Assembly (NCBI RefSeq): GCF_026586795.1
Contig: NZ_JAPFGY010000020.1
Span: 1 to 64,000 of the forward strand
Reading direction: 5' to 3'
DNA from: Erythrobacter sp. WG
GTDB taxonomy: Bacteria; Pseudomonadota; Alphaproteobacteria; Sphingomonadales; Sphingomonadaceae
DNA: 64,000 nucleotides
Position 1 is the first letter of the stretch. Each line of letters begins with the position of its first letter. The translations under genes and the position numbers were made by a program. The notes under the pieces were generated by a model. That model saw nothing but the letters and a program-made list of their open reading frames with translations, was not told where the DNA came from and ran no database searches. Below, one piece after another: positions 33,635-43,134 of this stretch.

Positions 33635-35757
33635 CCACGGCGCAGACGCTTGCCGCGCTGCTGGGCCTGTTCGCCTGGGCGGCAGGGGCGTGCCTCAGCA
33701 CCCTCGCGCTCGCCTGGCTGTGGCGTTACGGCGAGCGCAGCCGGCCGGATCGCACGGGGCTCATGGTTGCCGCTGCGGCAAGCGGCGCCTGGTGTGCTCT
33801 TTCGGCAGCGCTCGGCCCGGATCACGACGCGGCGAGCATCGCGGCGGTGGTCCGCAACCTGGCACTCGTCGCCACGATCTTCAGCCTGTTCGCCGCCGAC
33901 GGCCGTAGCGAGAGCCTGCTTCCGGTGCGGCCCGTCATCATCGCGATCGTGATGGTGCAGCTCTTCCAGCCGGTGGTGCTGTTCGCCGGGCATCGCTTTG
34001 CCGGCAATCCCGATGTCGCAGAGGCGGTGTTCACCGCGCGATTGCTGATCGATATGCCGGTGGCGATCGGTGCGCTGATGCTGCTTCACAATCTCTATGC
34101 CGGCGCCGACAATGCGCTGCGCCCGGTGCTGCGCTGGACCGGCGTGGCGCTGGCCGGGATCTTCGCCTACGATCTCAACCTCCACGCTCTTTCCTACCTC
34201 GGCGGCGAGGTGCCGACGGCGCTGCGCGACCTGCGCGGCTTGTTCGCCGGTGTCATGACCTTCCTCTCTGCGCTCGGGATGAATGCTGCGGGCCCGCGCG
34301 TGCAGTTCAGCCCGTCGCGCGCGGTCACCTTCCGTACGCTCTCGCTGCTGCTGATCGGAGCCTATCTTTCTGCCTTGCTGCTGGTGACCAAGGCGATCGA
34401 TCTGATCGGCGGCGATGCGACGCGTGGCGGTCAGGCGGTCTTCGCCGCGGTCGGTATCCTTGCCGCCGCGCTCGCCTTGCCTTCACCGCGCGTGAGGGGC
34501 TGGCTGCGGGTCACGGCGTCCAAGCACCTGTTCCAGCACCGCTACGACTACCGGCAGGAATGGCTGCGGTTCACCCGCACCATCGGGCGTGCCGGATCCG
34601 GCAATGCGAGCCTCGAGGAGCGCGCCGTCCAGGCGCTTGCCGACATCACCGAAAGCCCGGCGGGCCTGCTGCTGATGCCGAGCGAGGAAGCCCGGCTCGA
34701 ACTCGTCGCCCGCTGGAACTGGCCGACCATCGCCGTCCCGGCCATCGCCGGGGAGTACCGCCTTTCGAGCCTGATGGAGCAACACAATTTCGTTCTTGCC
34801 TTGGACGAGGTGAGGCGCGGCGTCGACCACCACGGCGAGACATCCGAGGTGCCGGCCTGGCTCGCCGAGGCCGAGGACGCCTGGGCGCTTGTGCCGCTGA
34901 TCCATTTCGATCGGCTCGTCGGCGTGATCGTTCTCGCGCGCCCGCGCACCGCCCGTCAGCTCGATTGGGAGGACTTCGACCTGCTGCGCGTCGCCGGCCA
35001 GCAGCTCGCCAGCTACCTTGCCGAACAGGCCGGGCAACAGGCGCTGATGGATGCGAGCCGCTTCGACGAATTCAACCGCCGAATGGCCTTCGTGATGCAT
35101 GACATCAAGAACCTCGTCAGCCAGCTCTCGCTGCTCGCCGCCAATGCCGAGAAGCACGCCGACAATCCGGCGTTCCGCGCCGATATGCTGGTGACGCTGC
35201 GCAATTCGGCCGACAAGCTCTCCGCGCTTCTGGCCCGGCTGGGGCGGTATGGTGCGGGCCAGGTGAGCGATTTTGCGCCGATCGAGCTGGTGTCGCTTGC
35301 CCGGGACGTGGCTGCGCGCTTCGCCGGGGTTCACCCGGTGGCGCTGACCCGCGATGCGCCGGTCACTGTGATGGGCAACCGCGACGGACTGGAACAGGCC
35401 CTGATCCACCTCGTCCAGAACGCCATCGACGCAAGCGCGCCTGCCATGCCGGTGTTCCTCGACGTGACCGTGGAGGGGCTGCATGGCGCGATTGAGGTGG
35501 TCGATTCGGGCAAGGGCATGAGCCCCGAGTTCATCCGCACCGGCCTGTTCAAACCCTTTGTGTCATCGAAGAACGGCGGGTTCGGGATCGGTGCCTTCGA
35601 GGCGCGCGAACTGATCCGAGCGATGGGCGGACGTCTGACGGTGGAGAGCCGCGAGGGGCTCGGAACGCGATTCGCCGTGGTCTTGCCGATCACCGAGGCG
35701 GCCCGTCTGCTCGCGACACGCGGACCGGACGAAATTGCAGCGCAGGAGATGGCGTGA
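33631..35757 (+). CDS. prsK: PEP-CTERM system sensor histidine kinase PrsK
   Basis: 708 residues. About eight N-terminal membrane helices (residues 1-290), a GAF-like sensory region (about 340-450), then the H-box FVMHDIKNLVSQL and ATPase motifs HLVQNAIDAS and DSGKGM. Phosphorylates PrsR and regulates extracellular polysaccharide and PEP-CTERM proteins. GTG start overlaps the transferase stop, and its stop overlaps prsR. Confidence 0.88.
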   Translation: MTTAQTLAALLGLFAWAAGACLSTLALAWLWRYGERSRPDRTGLMVAAAASGAWCALSAALGPDHDAASIAAVVRNLALVATIFSLFAADGRSESLLPVRPVIIAIVMVQLFQPVVLFAGHRFAGNPDVAEAVFTARLLIDMPVAIGALMLLHNLYAGADNALRPVLRWTGVALAGIFAYDLNLHALSYLGGEVPTALRDLRGLFAGVMTFLSALGMNAAGPRVQFSPSRAVTFRTLSLLLIGAYLSALLLVTKAIDLIGGDATRGGQAVFAAVGILAAALALPSPRVRGWLRVTASKHLFQHRYDYRQEWLRFTRTIGRAGSGNASLEERAVQALADITESPAGLLLMPSEEARLELVARWNWPTIAVPAIAGEYRLSSLMEQHNFVLALDEVRRGVDHHGETSEVPAWLAEAEDAWALVPLIHFDRLVGVIVLARPRTARQLDWEDFDLLRVAGQQLASYLAEQAGQQALMDASRFDEFNRRMAFVMHDIKNLVSQLSLLAANAEKHADNPAFRADMLVTLRNSADKLSALLARLGRYGAGQVSDFAPIELVSLARDVAARFAGVHPVALTRDAPVTVMGNRDGLEQALIHLVQNAIDASAPAMPVFLDVTVEGLHGAIEVVDSGKGMSPEFIRTGLFKPFVSSKNGGFGIGAFEARELIRAMGGRLTVESREGLGTRFAVVLPITEAARLLATRGPDEIAAQEMA

Positions 35758-37124
35758 TGGCTGCCGACAGAAGACCCGTCCTGCTGGTGATCGAGGATGA
35801 TCCGGGTCTTCAGGCCCAGCTCAAATGGGCTTACGACGATTTCGAGGTGGTGATCGCCAGCGACCGCGACAGCGCGATTGCCGCGCTGCGCGCCGAGGCG
35901 CCGGGCGTGGTCACGCTCGATCTCGGCCTGCCGCCCGATCCGGACGGAACCACCGAGGGATTCGCCGTGCTCGATGCGATCATGGCCTTGAAGCCCGACA
36001 CCAAGGTGATCGTCGCCAGCGGTCATGGCGCGCGCGAAAGCGCGCTCGCGGCCATCGCGCGAGGGGCCTACGACTTCTACCAGAAGCCGATCGATATCGA
36101 CGCGCTCGGCCTGATCGTGCGCCGCGCCTTCAATCTTCGCGCCATCGAGGAAGAGAACCGCCGCCTCGTCGCCTCCTCCAGCGCCGACAAGACCGTGCTC
36201 GGCCGGATGATCACCGGGGCCCCCGAAATGGTCAAGGTCGCACGCACCATCGAGCGCGTGGCGCGCACCAGTGTCTCGGTCATGCTGCTCGGTGCGAGCG
36301 GGACGGGGAAGGAGTTGCTCGCCCGCGGGCTCCACGAGGCGAGCGACCGGGCGGGCGGACCTTTCGTCGCGATCAACTGCGCCGCGATCCCCGAGACCCT
36401 GCTGGAAAGCGAACTGTTCGGGCACGAGAAAGGCGCCTTCACCGGGGCGGTCAAGACCACCGAAGGCAAGATCGAGAGCGCTGACGGGGGCACGCTGTTC
36501 CTAGACGAGGTGGGTGACATCCCCCTGCCGCTCCAGGTCAAGCTGCTTCGTTTCCTTCAGGAGCGCACCATCGAACGGGTCGGCGGCCGCAGGGCGATCG
36601 CCGTCAACACGCGCATCGTGTGCGCCACGCACCAGGATCTCGAGAGCATGATCGGCGCGGGCGCCTTCCGCGAAGATTTGTTCTACCGCCTCGCGGAGAT
36701 CGTTGTCCGCATCCCCGGCCTTGCCGAGCGCCACGGCGATCCGGTGCTGCTCGCCAAGGCCTTCCTCAAGCGTTTCGCCGCCGAGATGAATCCCACCGTC
36801 ACCGGCTTTGCGCCCGATGCGCTGGCCGCGATCGACGCGCATGACTGGCCGGGCAATGTGCGCGAGCTGGAGAACCGCGTGAAGCGGGCCGTCATAATGG
36901 CGGACGGCAAGCTGGTCAGCGCGGAGGATCTGGACCTTGATGCGAAGGAGGAGGAGCACGCCGACGTCCTCAACCTCAAGGCCGCGCGCGAGGCTGCCGA
37001 TCGCCGGGTGATCCGCCACGCGCTGTCTCGCAGCGAGGGCAACATCTCGAGCACCGCCAAGCTGCTCGGGATCAGCCGCCCGACGCTGTATGACCTTTTG
37101 AAGCAGTATGACTTGCAGACCTAG
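35754..37124 (+). CDS. prsR: PEP-CTERM response regulator PrsR (sigma-54-dependent activator)
   Basis: 456 residues. Receiver domain with acidic pocket EDD and phosphoacceptor Asp56 in VVTLDLGLPPD. The AAA+ domain has Walker A LGASGTGKE, the GAFTGA loop that contacts sigma-54, and GGTLFLDEVGDI. A Fis-type C-terminal HTH ends in LLGISRPTLYDLLKQYDL. GTG at 35754 or ATG at 35757 are both possible. Genes it controls should carry -24/-12 promoters. Confidence 0.9.
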   Translation: MMAADRRPVLLVIEDDPGLQAQLKWAYDDFEVVIASDRDSAIAALRAEAPGVVTLDLGLPPDPDGTTEGFAVLDAIMALKPDTKVIVASGHGARESALAAIARGAYDFYQKPIDIDALGLIVRRAFNLRAIEEENRRLVASSSADKTVLGRMITGAPEMVKVARTIERVARTSVSVMLLGASGTGKELLARGLHEASDRAGGPFVAINCAAIPETLLESELFGHEKGAFTGAVKTTEGKIESADGGTLFLDEVGDIPLPLQVKLLRFLQERTIERVGGRRAIAVNTRIVCATHQDLESMIGAGAFREDLFYRLAEIVVRIPGLAERHGDPVLLAKAFLKRFAAEMNPTVTGFAPDALAAIDAHDWPGNVRELENRVKRAVIMADGKLVSAEDLDLDAKEEEHADVLNLKAAREAADRRVIRHALSRSEGNISSTAKLLGISRPTLYDLLKQYDLQT

Positions 37125-38604
37125 GAGCCTCGCCGGACTGGCGGCGTCGGCACTTGTGCTGTTGGCAGGCCTGACCGGCTGCTCGAACTCGCCGGACAAT
37201 CCCGCGCACAGGGATGCCGCCATGCGCCCCGCAAGTCTTGGCAAACTGCTCGAGGATTCCGATGCGGCCTTGGTACGTGGCGACCTTGCCGATGCCGGGC
37301 GCACGCTCGATACCGCGCGCAGCCTCGCGCCCGAAAACCCTGACCTGTGGCTTGCGATCGCCCGCTTGCGGCTGCGCGGCGGCGAGCATCTGACCGCGCT
37401 CGAGGCGGCCGACCGTGCGCTTGCCCTCGGTCCCGATCACGGTCCTGCCTTACTGCTGCGCGCCTTGATGGTCCGCGACGCGCACGGGTTCGCCGAGGCA
37501 CGCCGCTGGTTCGAGGCGGCGGTCGAGGCCGATCCGCAAAACCCCGACATCCGGGCAGAATACGCTGCCGCCCTCGGCGATGCTGGCGAAGCCCAAGCGA
37601 TGCTAGCGGCGGTGCGCGAGCTCGCGGACCTCGCTCCGGAAGATCCGCGCGTTTTCTATCTCCAGGCTGTCCTCGCAGAACGCGGCGGCAGGGACACGCT
37701 CGCCCGCAGCCTGCTGGCACGCAGCGGCATGGCGACGCGCGGGGTGCCGGCGGCCCTGCTCCTCGATGCGCTCATCGACCTGAGACAAGGCAACGCCGAA
37801 AGCGCCGCCGCAACCCTCGATGGCCTCGCTGGCCGCCAGCCCGGCAATACGCGGGTGCGCGAGCTGCTCGCGCACGCCTTGCTTGCCGGCGGTCATCCCG
37901 ATGCGGTGATCGCGCGGTTTGGCGAGGATGCAGGACGGCCCGAGGCGTCCCCCTATCTCGTGATGCTGGTGGCCCGTGCGCATGAAAAGATCGGGGATCG
38001 CGCCGCTGCCGCTCCGCTTCTGGCGAAGGCTTACGGAGCGCTGCGCACCGCCCCTGCCGTGCTGGCCCCGCGCAGCGGCTTGCCCTTGCCGAGCATGGAA
38101 GCACGGCAGGCGCTGATCGCAAACGACTTTGCCGGAGCGCGCAGCCGGGCCGAGGCGCTGCGCGCGCGGTTGCCCGCTTCGGCCGATGTTGCGAGTCTGA
38201 CCGGAGACGTGCTCCTCGGCACGGGCGACGTGCGCGCAGCGCTCGGCGCCTATGCGCGTGCATCGGAGGCACGGCGTCCCTGGCCGCTGACCCGCAAGCT
38301 TGTGTGGGCCCATACCCGCATGGGCGATGACGTTACAGCGGGTTCACTGCTCGCCGAGCACGCCGCCGGCGAGCCCGAGACGGCGAGCGCGCTAATTGCA
38401 CTCGCAAGGCGCCAGGCGGAGCGCCGCGACTGGCGCAGTGCGGCGCTGCTGCTCGATCATGCCGTGGCGCTCGGCGCGGGACATGATCCGGCGCTGCTCG
38501 CATCGAGGCTGCGCGCGGCACGGGCGCTCCGCGATGCGACGGCGGCCAGCCGCTTCGCCGCGCTTCTAGCCGAGGCGCGTCCACACCCGCTCGCCGCGCC
38601 ATAA
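37108..38604 (+). CDS. prsT: PrsT-like TPR-repeat lipoprotein of the PEP-CTERM cluster
   Basis: 498 residues. Lipoprotein signal with lipobox LTGC (Cys at about residue 25). The rest is alpha-helical TPR/Sel1-type repeats, recognisable as repeated W/L/G/Y-A-P patterns (for example GDLADAGRTLDTARSLAPENPDLW, then ALEAADRALALGPDHGPALL). TPR lipoproteins of this kind are found in exosortase/EpsB clusters and are thought to help export of polysaccharide. The start overlaps the end of prsR by 17 bases. No exosortase gene follows. Confidence 0.72.
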   Translation: MTCRPRSLAGLAASALVLLAGLTGCSNSPDNPAHRDAAMRPASLGKLLEDSDAALVRGDLADAGRTLDTARSLAPENPDLWLAIARLRLRGGEHLTALEAADRALALGPDHGPALLLRALMVRDAHGFAEARRWFEAAVEADPQNPDIRAEYAAALGDAGEAQAMLAAVRELADLAPEDPRVFYLQAVLAERGGRDTLARSLLARSGMATRGVPAALLLDALIDLRQGNAESAAATLDGLAGRQPGNTRVRELLAHALLAGGHPDAVIARFGEDAGRPEASPYLVMLVARAHEKIGDRAAAAPLLAKAYGALRTAPAVLAPRSGLPLPSMEARQALIANDFAGARSRAEALRARLPASADVASLTGDVLLGTGDVRAALGAYARASEARRPWPLTRKLVWAHTRMGDDVTAGSLLAEHAAGEPETASALIALARRQAERRDWRSAALLLDHAVALGAGHDPALLASRLRAARALRDATAASRFAALLAEARPHPLAAP

Positions 38605-38649
38605 ACCACGCCTCTCGACAAGCATGGCCGGGGCGGGCAGGGCCGGGCG

Positions 38650-39630
38650 ATGTCCCAGCCCGCCGCCGCATCGCGCTTTCCCATCCTCCGCGACCCGATG
38701 ATCGCCGTGCTGGTGGTTGCGACGGCGCTCGCGCTCGTCCTGCCCGCAGCCGGCGAGGCGCGGGCGACGGCGACGAATGTCTCGAACGGGGGCATCTTCA
38801 TCCTCTTCCTGGTCAACGGGATACGCATCCGCCGCAGCGAGATTGCCCGTGGGCTCGCCAACTGGCGCTATTTCGGGCCGCTGACCCTGTTCGTCTTCGG
38901 CGGCATGACCCTCATTGGCCTCGGCTTTGCGAGGCTCGCCGCGCCGATCCTGCCGCCGCTCGTCGCGGTCGGTTTCATCTATCTCGGCAGCCTGCCATCG
39001 ACGGTGCAATCGGCGACATCCTATACCAGCCTTGCGCGCGGTAATGTCGCGCTCGCGGTCGTAGGGGCGGCGCTCATCAACATCACGGGCGTATTCGTGA
39101 GCGCCCCGATCTTCGCTGCGGTCGGCGGCGGCGCGGCGGGCGAGATCGGCAGCGATGCCATCGTCCGTATCGGCCTCATCCTCATCCTGCCCTTCGTTCT
39201 CGGACAGGTCCTCCAGGACCGGGTGATCGACCGGCTTGCTGCGCATCGCGAGTCGATCGCCTGGCTCGATCGCGCCATCATCGGCATCGCGGTCTATGTC
39301 GCCTTTTCCGGCGCGGTCGAGCAGGGTCTGGCGACGATGTTCGCGCCCCAAGACTGGCTCGCGCTGATCGGGCTGGTGCTGGCGATGCTGGGAGTGGCGG
39401 TGGCATGCGCCTGGGGTCTCGCCGGGATCATCGGCCTGCCGCGCCCCGACCGCATCGCCTTCCTTTTCGCCGGCTCGCAGAAGAGCGTCGCCACCGGCGC
39501 CCCGCTTGCCGCGATCCTGTTCGGCGCGACGAACGCGGGCTTCGTCATCGCCCCGCTGCTGCTCTACCACCTCGCGCAGCTGGTGCTCGCCGCGCCGCTC
39601 GCGCAGCGCCTCGCCAGCGGCACGGACTAG
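38650..39630 (+). CDS. Bile acid:sodium symporter (BASS) family transporter
   Basis: 326 residues with ten predicted membrane helices. SBF-like fold signatures: [16 protein letters not shown] in helices 1-2, [21 protein letters not shown] (the sodium-binding crossover, with the T-S/T-x-N pattern) and [17 protein letters not shown] in the second half. Similar to the YfeH-type group. Convergent with panB, with a 4-base overlap of the stops. Substrate unknown. Confidence 0.82.
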   Translation: MSQPAAASRFPILRDPMIAVLVVATALALVLPAAGEARATATNVSNGGIFILFLVNGIRIRRSEIARGLANWRYFGPLTLFVFGGMTLIGLGFARLAAPILPPLVAVGFIYLGSLPSTVQSATSYTSLARGNVALAVVGAALINITGVFVSAPIFAAVGGGAAGEIGSDAIVRIGLILILPFVLGQVLQDRVIDRLAAHRESIAWLDRAIIGIAVYVAFSGAVEQGLATMFAPQDWLALIGLVLAMLGVAVACAWGLAGIIGLPRPDRIAFLFAGSQKSVATGAPLAAILFGATNAGFVIAPLLLYHLAQLVLAAPLAQRLASGTD

Positions 39631-40499
39631 GCCTTGGGCTGATAGGTCTGGTCGGCGGTCGGGAAGCTGCGCGCGCGCACTTCCTCGGCGTAGCGCGCGA
39701 CGGTTCGGTCGATCACGCCCGCGATATCCTCGTAGCGCTTCACGAAGCGCGGGACCCGCTCGAACATGCCGAGCATGTCCTCGGTGACGAGCACCTGCCC
39801 GTCGCAGCGGGCCGAGGCGCCGATGCCGATGGTCGGGCAAGAGACCGCCTGCGTGGCGGCGATGGCGATCGGTTCGACGACGCCCTCGATCACGATCGCG
39901 AAGGCCCCCGCCTCGTCCAGCGCCCTTGCGTCGGAGACGATCTTCTCCGCCTCGGCGTCCGAGCGGCCCCGCGCACCATAGCCGCCGAGCACGTTGACCG
40001 CCTGCGGGGTGAGGCCGACATGGCCCATCACCGGGATGCCGCGCTGCGCAAGGAAGGCGACCGTCGGCGCCATCGCCGCGCCGCCCTCGAGCTTCACGGC
40101 GGCCGCGCCGGTCTGCTTCAAGAGATAAGCGGCGCTCTCGAAGGCCTGTTCGGACGAGGCTTCATAGGAGCCGAAAGGCATATCGACCACGACCACCGAG
40201 TGGTAGCTCCCACGCACCACCGCCGCCCCGTGGTTCGCCATCATCTCGAGCGTGACGGGGACGGTCGAAGGCAGGCCATAGATTACCTGACCGAGCGAGT
40301 CCCCGACCAGCAGCAGGTCACAATGCGCATCCAGAAGCTGCGCCTGACGGGCGGTGTAGGCGGTGAGCATCACCAGCGGCTCCCCTGTCTCGCCGTCGGT
40401 CTTGCGGGCACGGATCGCCGGGACCGTCAGCCGCCGCATCGGCTGCGGGGTGGGGTTGGCACGGCTCGTGCTGGTATCGAGCTGGAAGGTCGTGGACAT
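39627..40499 (-). CDS. panB: 3-methyl-2-oxobutanoate hydroxymethyltransferase
   Basis: 290 residues. Makes ketopantoate for pantothenate and CoA from the valine precursor and methylene-THF. The barrel carries [13 protein letters not shown] (Mg-binding Asp), [25 protein letters not shown] and the catalytic Glu in AIVIEGV. The ATG at 40499 fits the family. No panC or panE is nearby. Confidence 0.95.
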   Translation of the reverse strand: MSTTFQLDTSTSRANPTPQPMRRLTVPAIRARKTDGETGEPLVMLTAYTARQAQLLDAHCDLLLVGDSLGQVIYGLPSTVPVTLEMMANHGAAVVRGSYHSVVVVDMPFGSYEASSEQAFESAAYLLKQTGAAAVKLEGGAAMAPTVAFLAQRGIPVMGHVGLTPQAVNVLGGYGARGRSDAEAEKIVSDARALDEAGAFAIVIEGVVEPIAIAATQAVSCPTIGIGASARCDGQVLVTEDMLGMFERVPRFVKRYEDIAGVIDRTVARYAEEVRARSFPTADQTYQPKA

Positions 40500-40693
40500 G
40501 GCACGGGGGTCTAGCGCCTGCGAGCCTTGGGGGAAAGCCCGCGCATTGCCGCTTGTCTTGCGAGCATATGACGCTAGCGTTGCGCCCGTTCGATCGCACG
40601 GGGGAGATACCATGCGATCCATGGGAGACCAATTCAGATGTTTCTTGATCCGGTAAAGCCGCGCGCCGCGACGGCGTGCAGGGGGACTTGCTG

Positions 40694-42253
40694 ATGGCCA
40701 CAAGACCGAACCGCTCGATCGCCGAGCGGATGTTCGCGCGCAAATCCATCGCCCAGGTCCAGCGCGAGACCGAGACGAGCGAATTGAAGCGCACGCTGGG
40801 CAAGTGGAACCTCCTGCTGCTGGGCGTGGGCTGCATCATCGGGGCGGGCATCTTCGTGCGCACCGGCAGTGCCGCGGCGCTTCACGCAGGGCCGGCGGTT
40901 CTGCTGAGCTTCGTGGTTGCCGGGATCGTGTGCGCCTTTGCCGGCCTGTGCTATGCCGAGCTGTCCTCGACCCTTCCGGTGTCCGGCTCGGCCTACACCT
41001 ACGGCTACACCACGCTGGGCGAGTTCGTCGCCTGGACGATGGGCGTGCTGCTGCTGCTCGAATACGGGATTGCGGCGGCGGTCGTCGCGGTGGGCTGGGG
41101 CGGCTATGTCGTCAGTCTGCTCGCGGATTTCGGCTTGCAGATACCAGCCGTCTTGACGGGACCCACCGGTCACCAATTGCTGCGCGACGGCGTGCCGGTG
41201 CTGGTTGACGGTCAGCCGGTGGTGACGATCTTCAACCTCCCCGCGTTCCTGATCTGCATCGCGCTGTCGCTGCTGCTGGTGGTGGGCGTGTCGGAAAGCG
41301 CCAAGGTCAACAACATTATCGTCGCCATCAAGGTGAGCGTGCTCGCCGCCTTCATCGGGGTCGGCGGGATGATCGTGCTCGCCAATCTGCCCGAGCTCGT
41401 CTCGACCAACTGGACGCCGTTCATCCCGGAAAATACGGGCGACGGAGAGTTCGGAGTCAGCGGGATCATGCGCGCGGCCTCGATCGTGTTCTTCGCCTAT
41501 ATCGGGTTCGAGGCGGTGTCGACCGCTGGGCAGGAGGCCAAGGATCCGGCCAAGGATATGCCCTTCGGCATCATCGGCAGCCTCGTGGTCTGCACGGTGA
41601 TCTATATGCTGGTCGCCGCGATCATGACGCTGCTGGTGCCCTACAACACCTTGAACGTGCCCGATCCGGTCGCGGTCGTGGTCGACGCCTTCGGCCCGCA
41701 GTGGGGCTGGCTCGCCAAGATCATCAAGATCGGCGCGATCATCGGCCTCACGTCGGTGGTGCTGGTGTTGATGTACGGCCAGACCCGCATCTTCTACACC
41801 ATGGCGCGCGACGGGTTGCTGCCGCGGGTCTTTTCCAAGGTGCACCCCAAGTACCAGACGCCGTGGATCAACACCCTGCTGGTCGGGCTGATCACCGCGC
41901 TGGCGGCGGGCTTTCTCGACATCAACCTGCTAGGCGATGCGACGTCGGTCGGCACGCTTGCGGCCTTCGCGATCGTCTGCCTTTCGGTGATCTACCTGCG
42001 CCGCGCCGCGCCGGAACTGCCGCGCGGGTTCAAGGTGCCTTTCTACCCGGTGCTCCCGGTGCTCGGCATCCTGTCCTGCGCATATCTGATCACCACGGTG
42101 CCGGGCCACGTGCTGGTCGCGTTCCTCGCCTATCTGGCGATCGGTCTGGTGATCTACTTCGCCTATGGCATTCACACTTCGAACCTTCAGACCGGACGGG
42201 ACCAGGACGAGGCGCCGGACATGGGCGAGTTCCCCGGGCCGGTCGTAGATTGA
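40694..42253 (+). CDS. APC-family cationic amino acid permease
   Basis: 519 residues, twelve to fourteen membrane helices. Substrate-backbone motif [17 protein letters not shown] in helix 1 and [25 protein letters not shown] in helix 6 mark the cationic/general amino acid permease branch (YfnA/CAT type). A long extracellular loop lies between helices 3 and 4. The ATG at 40694 is chosen by family alignment; the 194 bases upstream hold no confident promoter. Confidence 0.9.
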   Translation: MATRPNRSIAERMFARKSIAQVQRETETSELKRTLGKWNLLLLGVGCIIGAGIFVRTGSAAALHAGPAVLLSFVVAGIVCAFAGLCYAELSSTLPVSGSAYTYGYTTLGEFVAWTMGVLLLLEYGIAAAVVAVGWGGYVVSLLADFGLQIPAVLTGPTGHQLLRDGVPVLVDGQPVVTIFNLPAFLICIALSLLLVVGVSESAKVNNIIVAIKVSVLAAFIGVGGMIVLANLPELVSTNWTPFIPENTGDGEFGVSGIMRAASIVFFAYIGFEAVSTAGQEAKDPAKDMPFGIIGSLVVCTVIYMLVAAIMTLLVPYNTLNVPDPVAVVVDAFGPQWGWLAKIIKIGAIIGLTSVVLVLMYGQTRIFYTMARDGLLPRVFSKVHPKYQTPWINTLLVGLITALAAGFLDINLLGDATSVGTLAAFAIVCLSVIYLRRAAPELPRGFKVPFYPVLPVLGILSCAYLITTVPGHVLVAFLAYLAIGLVIYFAYGIHTSNLQTGRDQDEAPDMGEFPGPVVD

Positions 42254-42337
42254 CCTGAAGCAAGGGGCGCTGCGTTTCGTGGGCGCGGGGAGCGACAGCT
42301 TCCCGCGCCCTTTGCATTTGTCATGCGCGCGATGTTG

Positions 42338-42352
42338 GAACATAATGCGAAC
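42338..42352. promoter_or_regulatory. SOS (LexA) box at imuA
   Basis: GAAC-ATAATGC-GAAC is a perfect alphaproteobacterial LexA box (GAAC-N7-GAAC). It overlaps the -10 element CATAAT of a promoter with -35 TTGTCA at 42318, 17 bases apart. The imuA ATG is only 3 bases downstream, so LexA would block the start region and the transcript may be leaderless or start internally. Confidence 0.85.
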
Positions 42353-42354
42353 AA

Positions 42355-43134
42355 ATGAGTCGTTCGCCCATGCCTTCCTCGTCCTTCAGACCCTCGCCCG
42401 CGCGCGTCCTGGCTCGCTCCCTGCCCGAGGCGCGTTGGCGGCCGGGCCTTGCCGCGCAGCCCTTCCACTCCGAGATTTTCGCCCCCGCCACCGAGGCGAG
42501 CGGGGCGGGGCTGGCGCTGGCACTGGCGCGTGACGCCTTGACGTCATCGGCAGAAAGCGGAGCGGTGGAGGATACCCGCCAGATCCTCTGGGTGCAGGAC
42601 AGGCAGGCGATCAAGCGCGGCGGCCGGCCCTGTCTTGCCGGGCTCCCGCGCGAGTGGCGTCACCGGGTGATCCACGTCGCCGCCGCCACGCCCGAGGACG
42701 CGCTCTTTGCGCTGGAAGAGGGCGTGCGCTGTCGTGACCTCGCCTGCGTGATCGGCGAGATCGCGGGCAACCCCAAAGCGCTGTCCTTCACCGCCTCGCG
42801 CCGCCTCAGTCTCGCGGCCGAGCGGCACGGGGTCAGGCTGTGGCTGGTGCGATTGGATGCCGAGCCCGACCTCTCCTCGGCGCGAATGCGTTGGCGAGCC
42901 CGCGCCGCGCCGTCGCCGCCGCCGCGCTGGAACGCGGCCGCTCCCGGCAACGCCACCTGGCATGGCGAACTGTTTCGTGCCCGTGCCCACGCGCCGGGCG
43001 AATGGACGCTGAGCGATGACCACACACACCTTGCCATCGCCCGCGATACCGACGGCGATTTTGCCGCGCCGGATTCTGTCCGTCTGGCTCGCGCGACTGT
43101 CGGTCGATCGCTGGCGGCTGTCGCACGCGCCTGA
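42355..43134 (+). CDS. imuA: ImuA-type mutagenesis protein
   Basis: 259 residues. ImuA is a RecA-like accessory that works with ImuB and DnaE2 in damage-induced mutagenesis. Visible: the start of the domain with WRPGLAAQPFHSEIF, an ALLALARD-type helix, ILWVQDRQAIKRGGRPCLAGL, then a helical ALFALEEGVRCRDLACVIGEI and a C-terminal WHGELFRARAHAPGEWTL. A second ATG at 42370 is possible. Preceded by an SOS box and overlapping imuB by about 120 bases. Confidence 0.82.
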   Translation: MSRSPMPSSSFRPSPARVLARSLPEARWRPGLAAQPFHSEIFAPATEASGAGLALALARDALTSSAESGAVEDTRQILWVQDRQAIKRGGRPCLAGLPREWRHRVIHVAAATPEDALFALEEGVRCRDLACVIGEIAGNPKALSFTASRRLSLAAERHGVRLWLVRLDAEPDLSSARMRWRARAAPSPPPRWNAAAPGNATWHGELFRARAHAPGEWTLSDDHTHLAIARDTDGDFAAPDSVRLARATVGRSLAAVARA

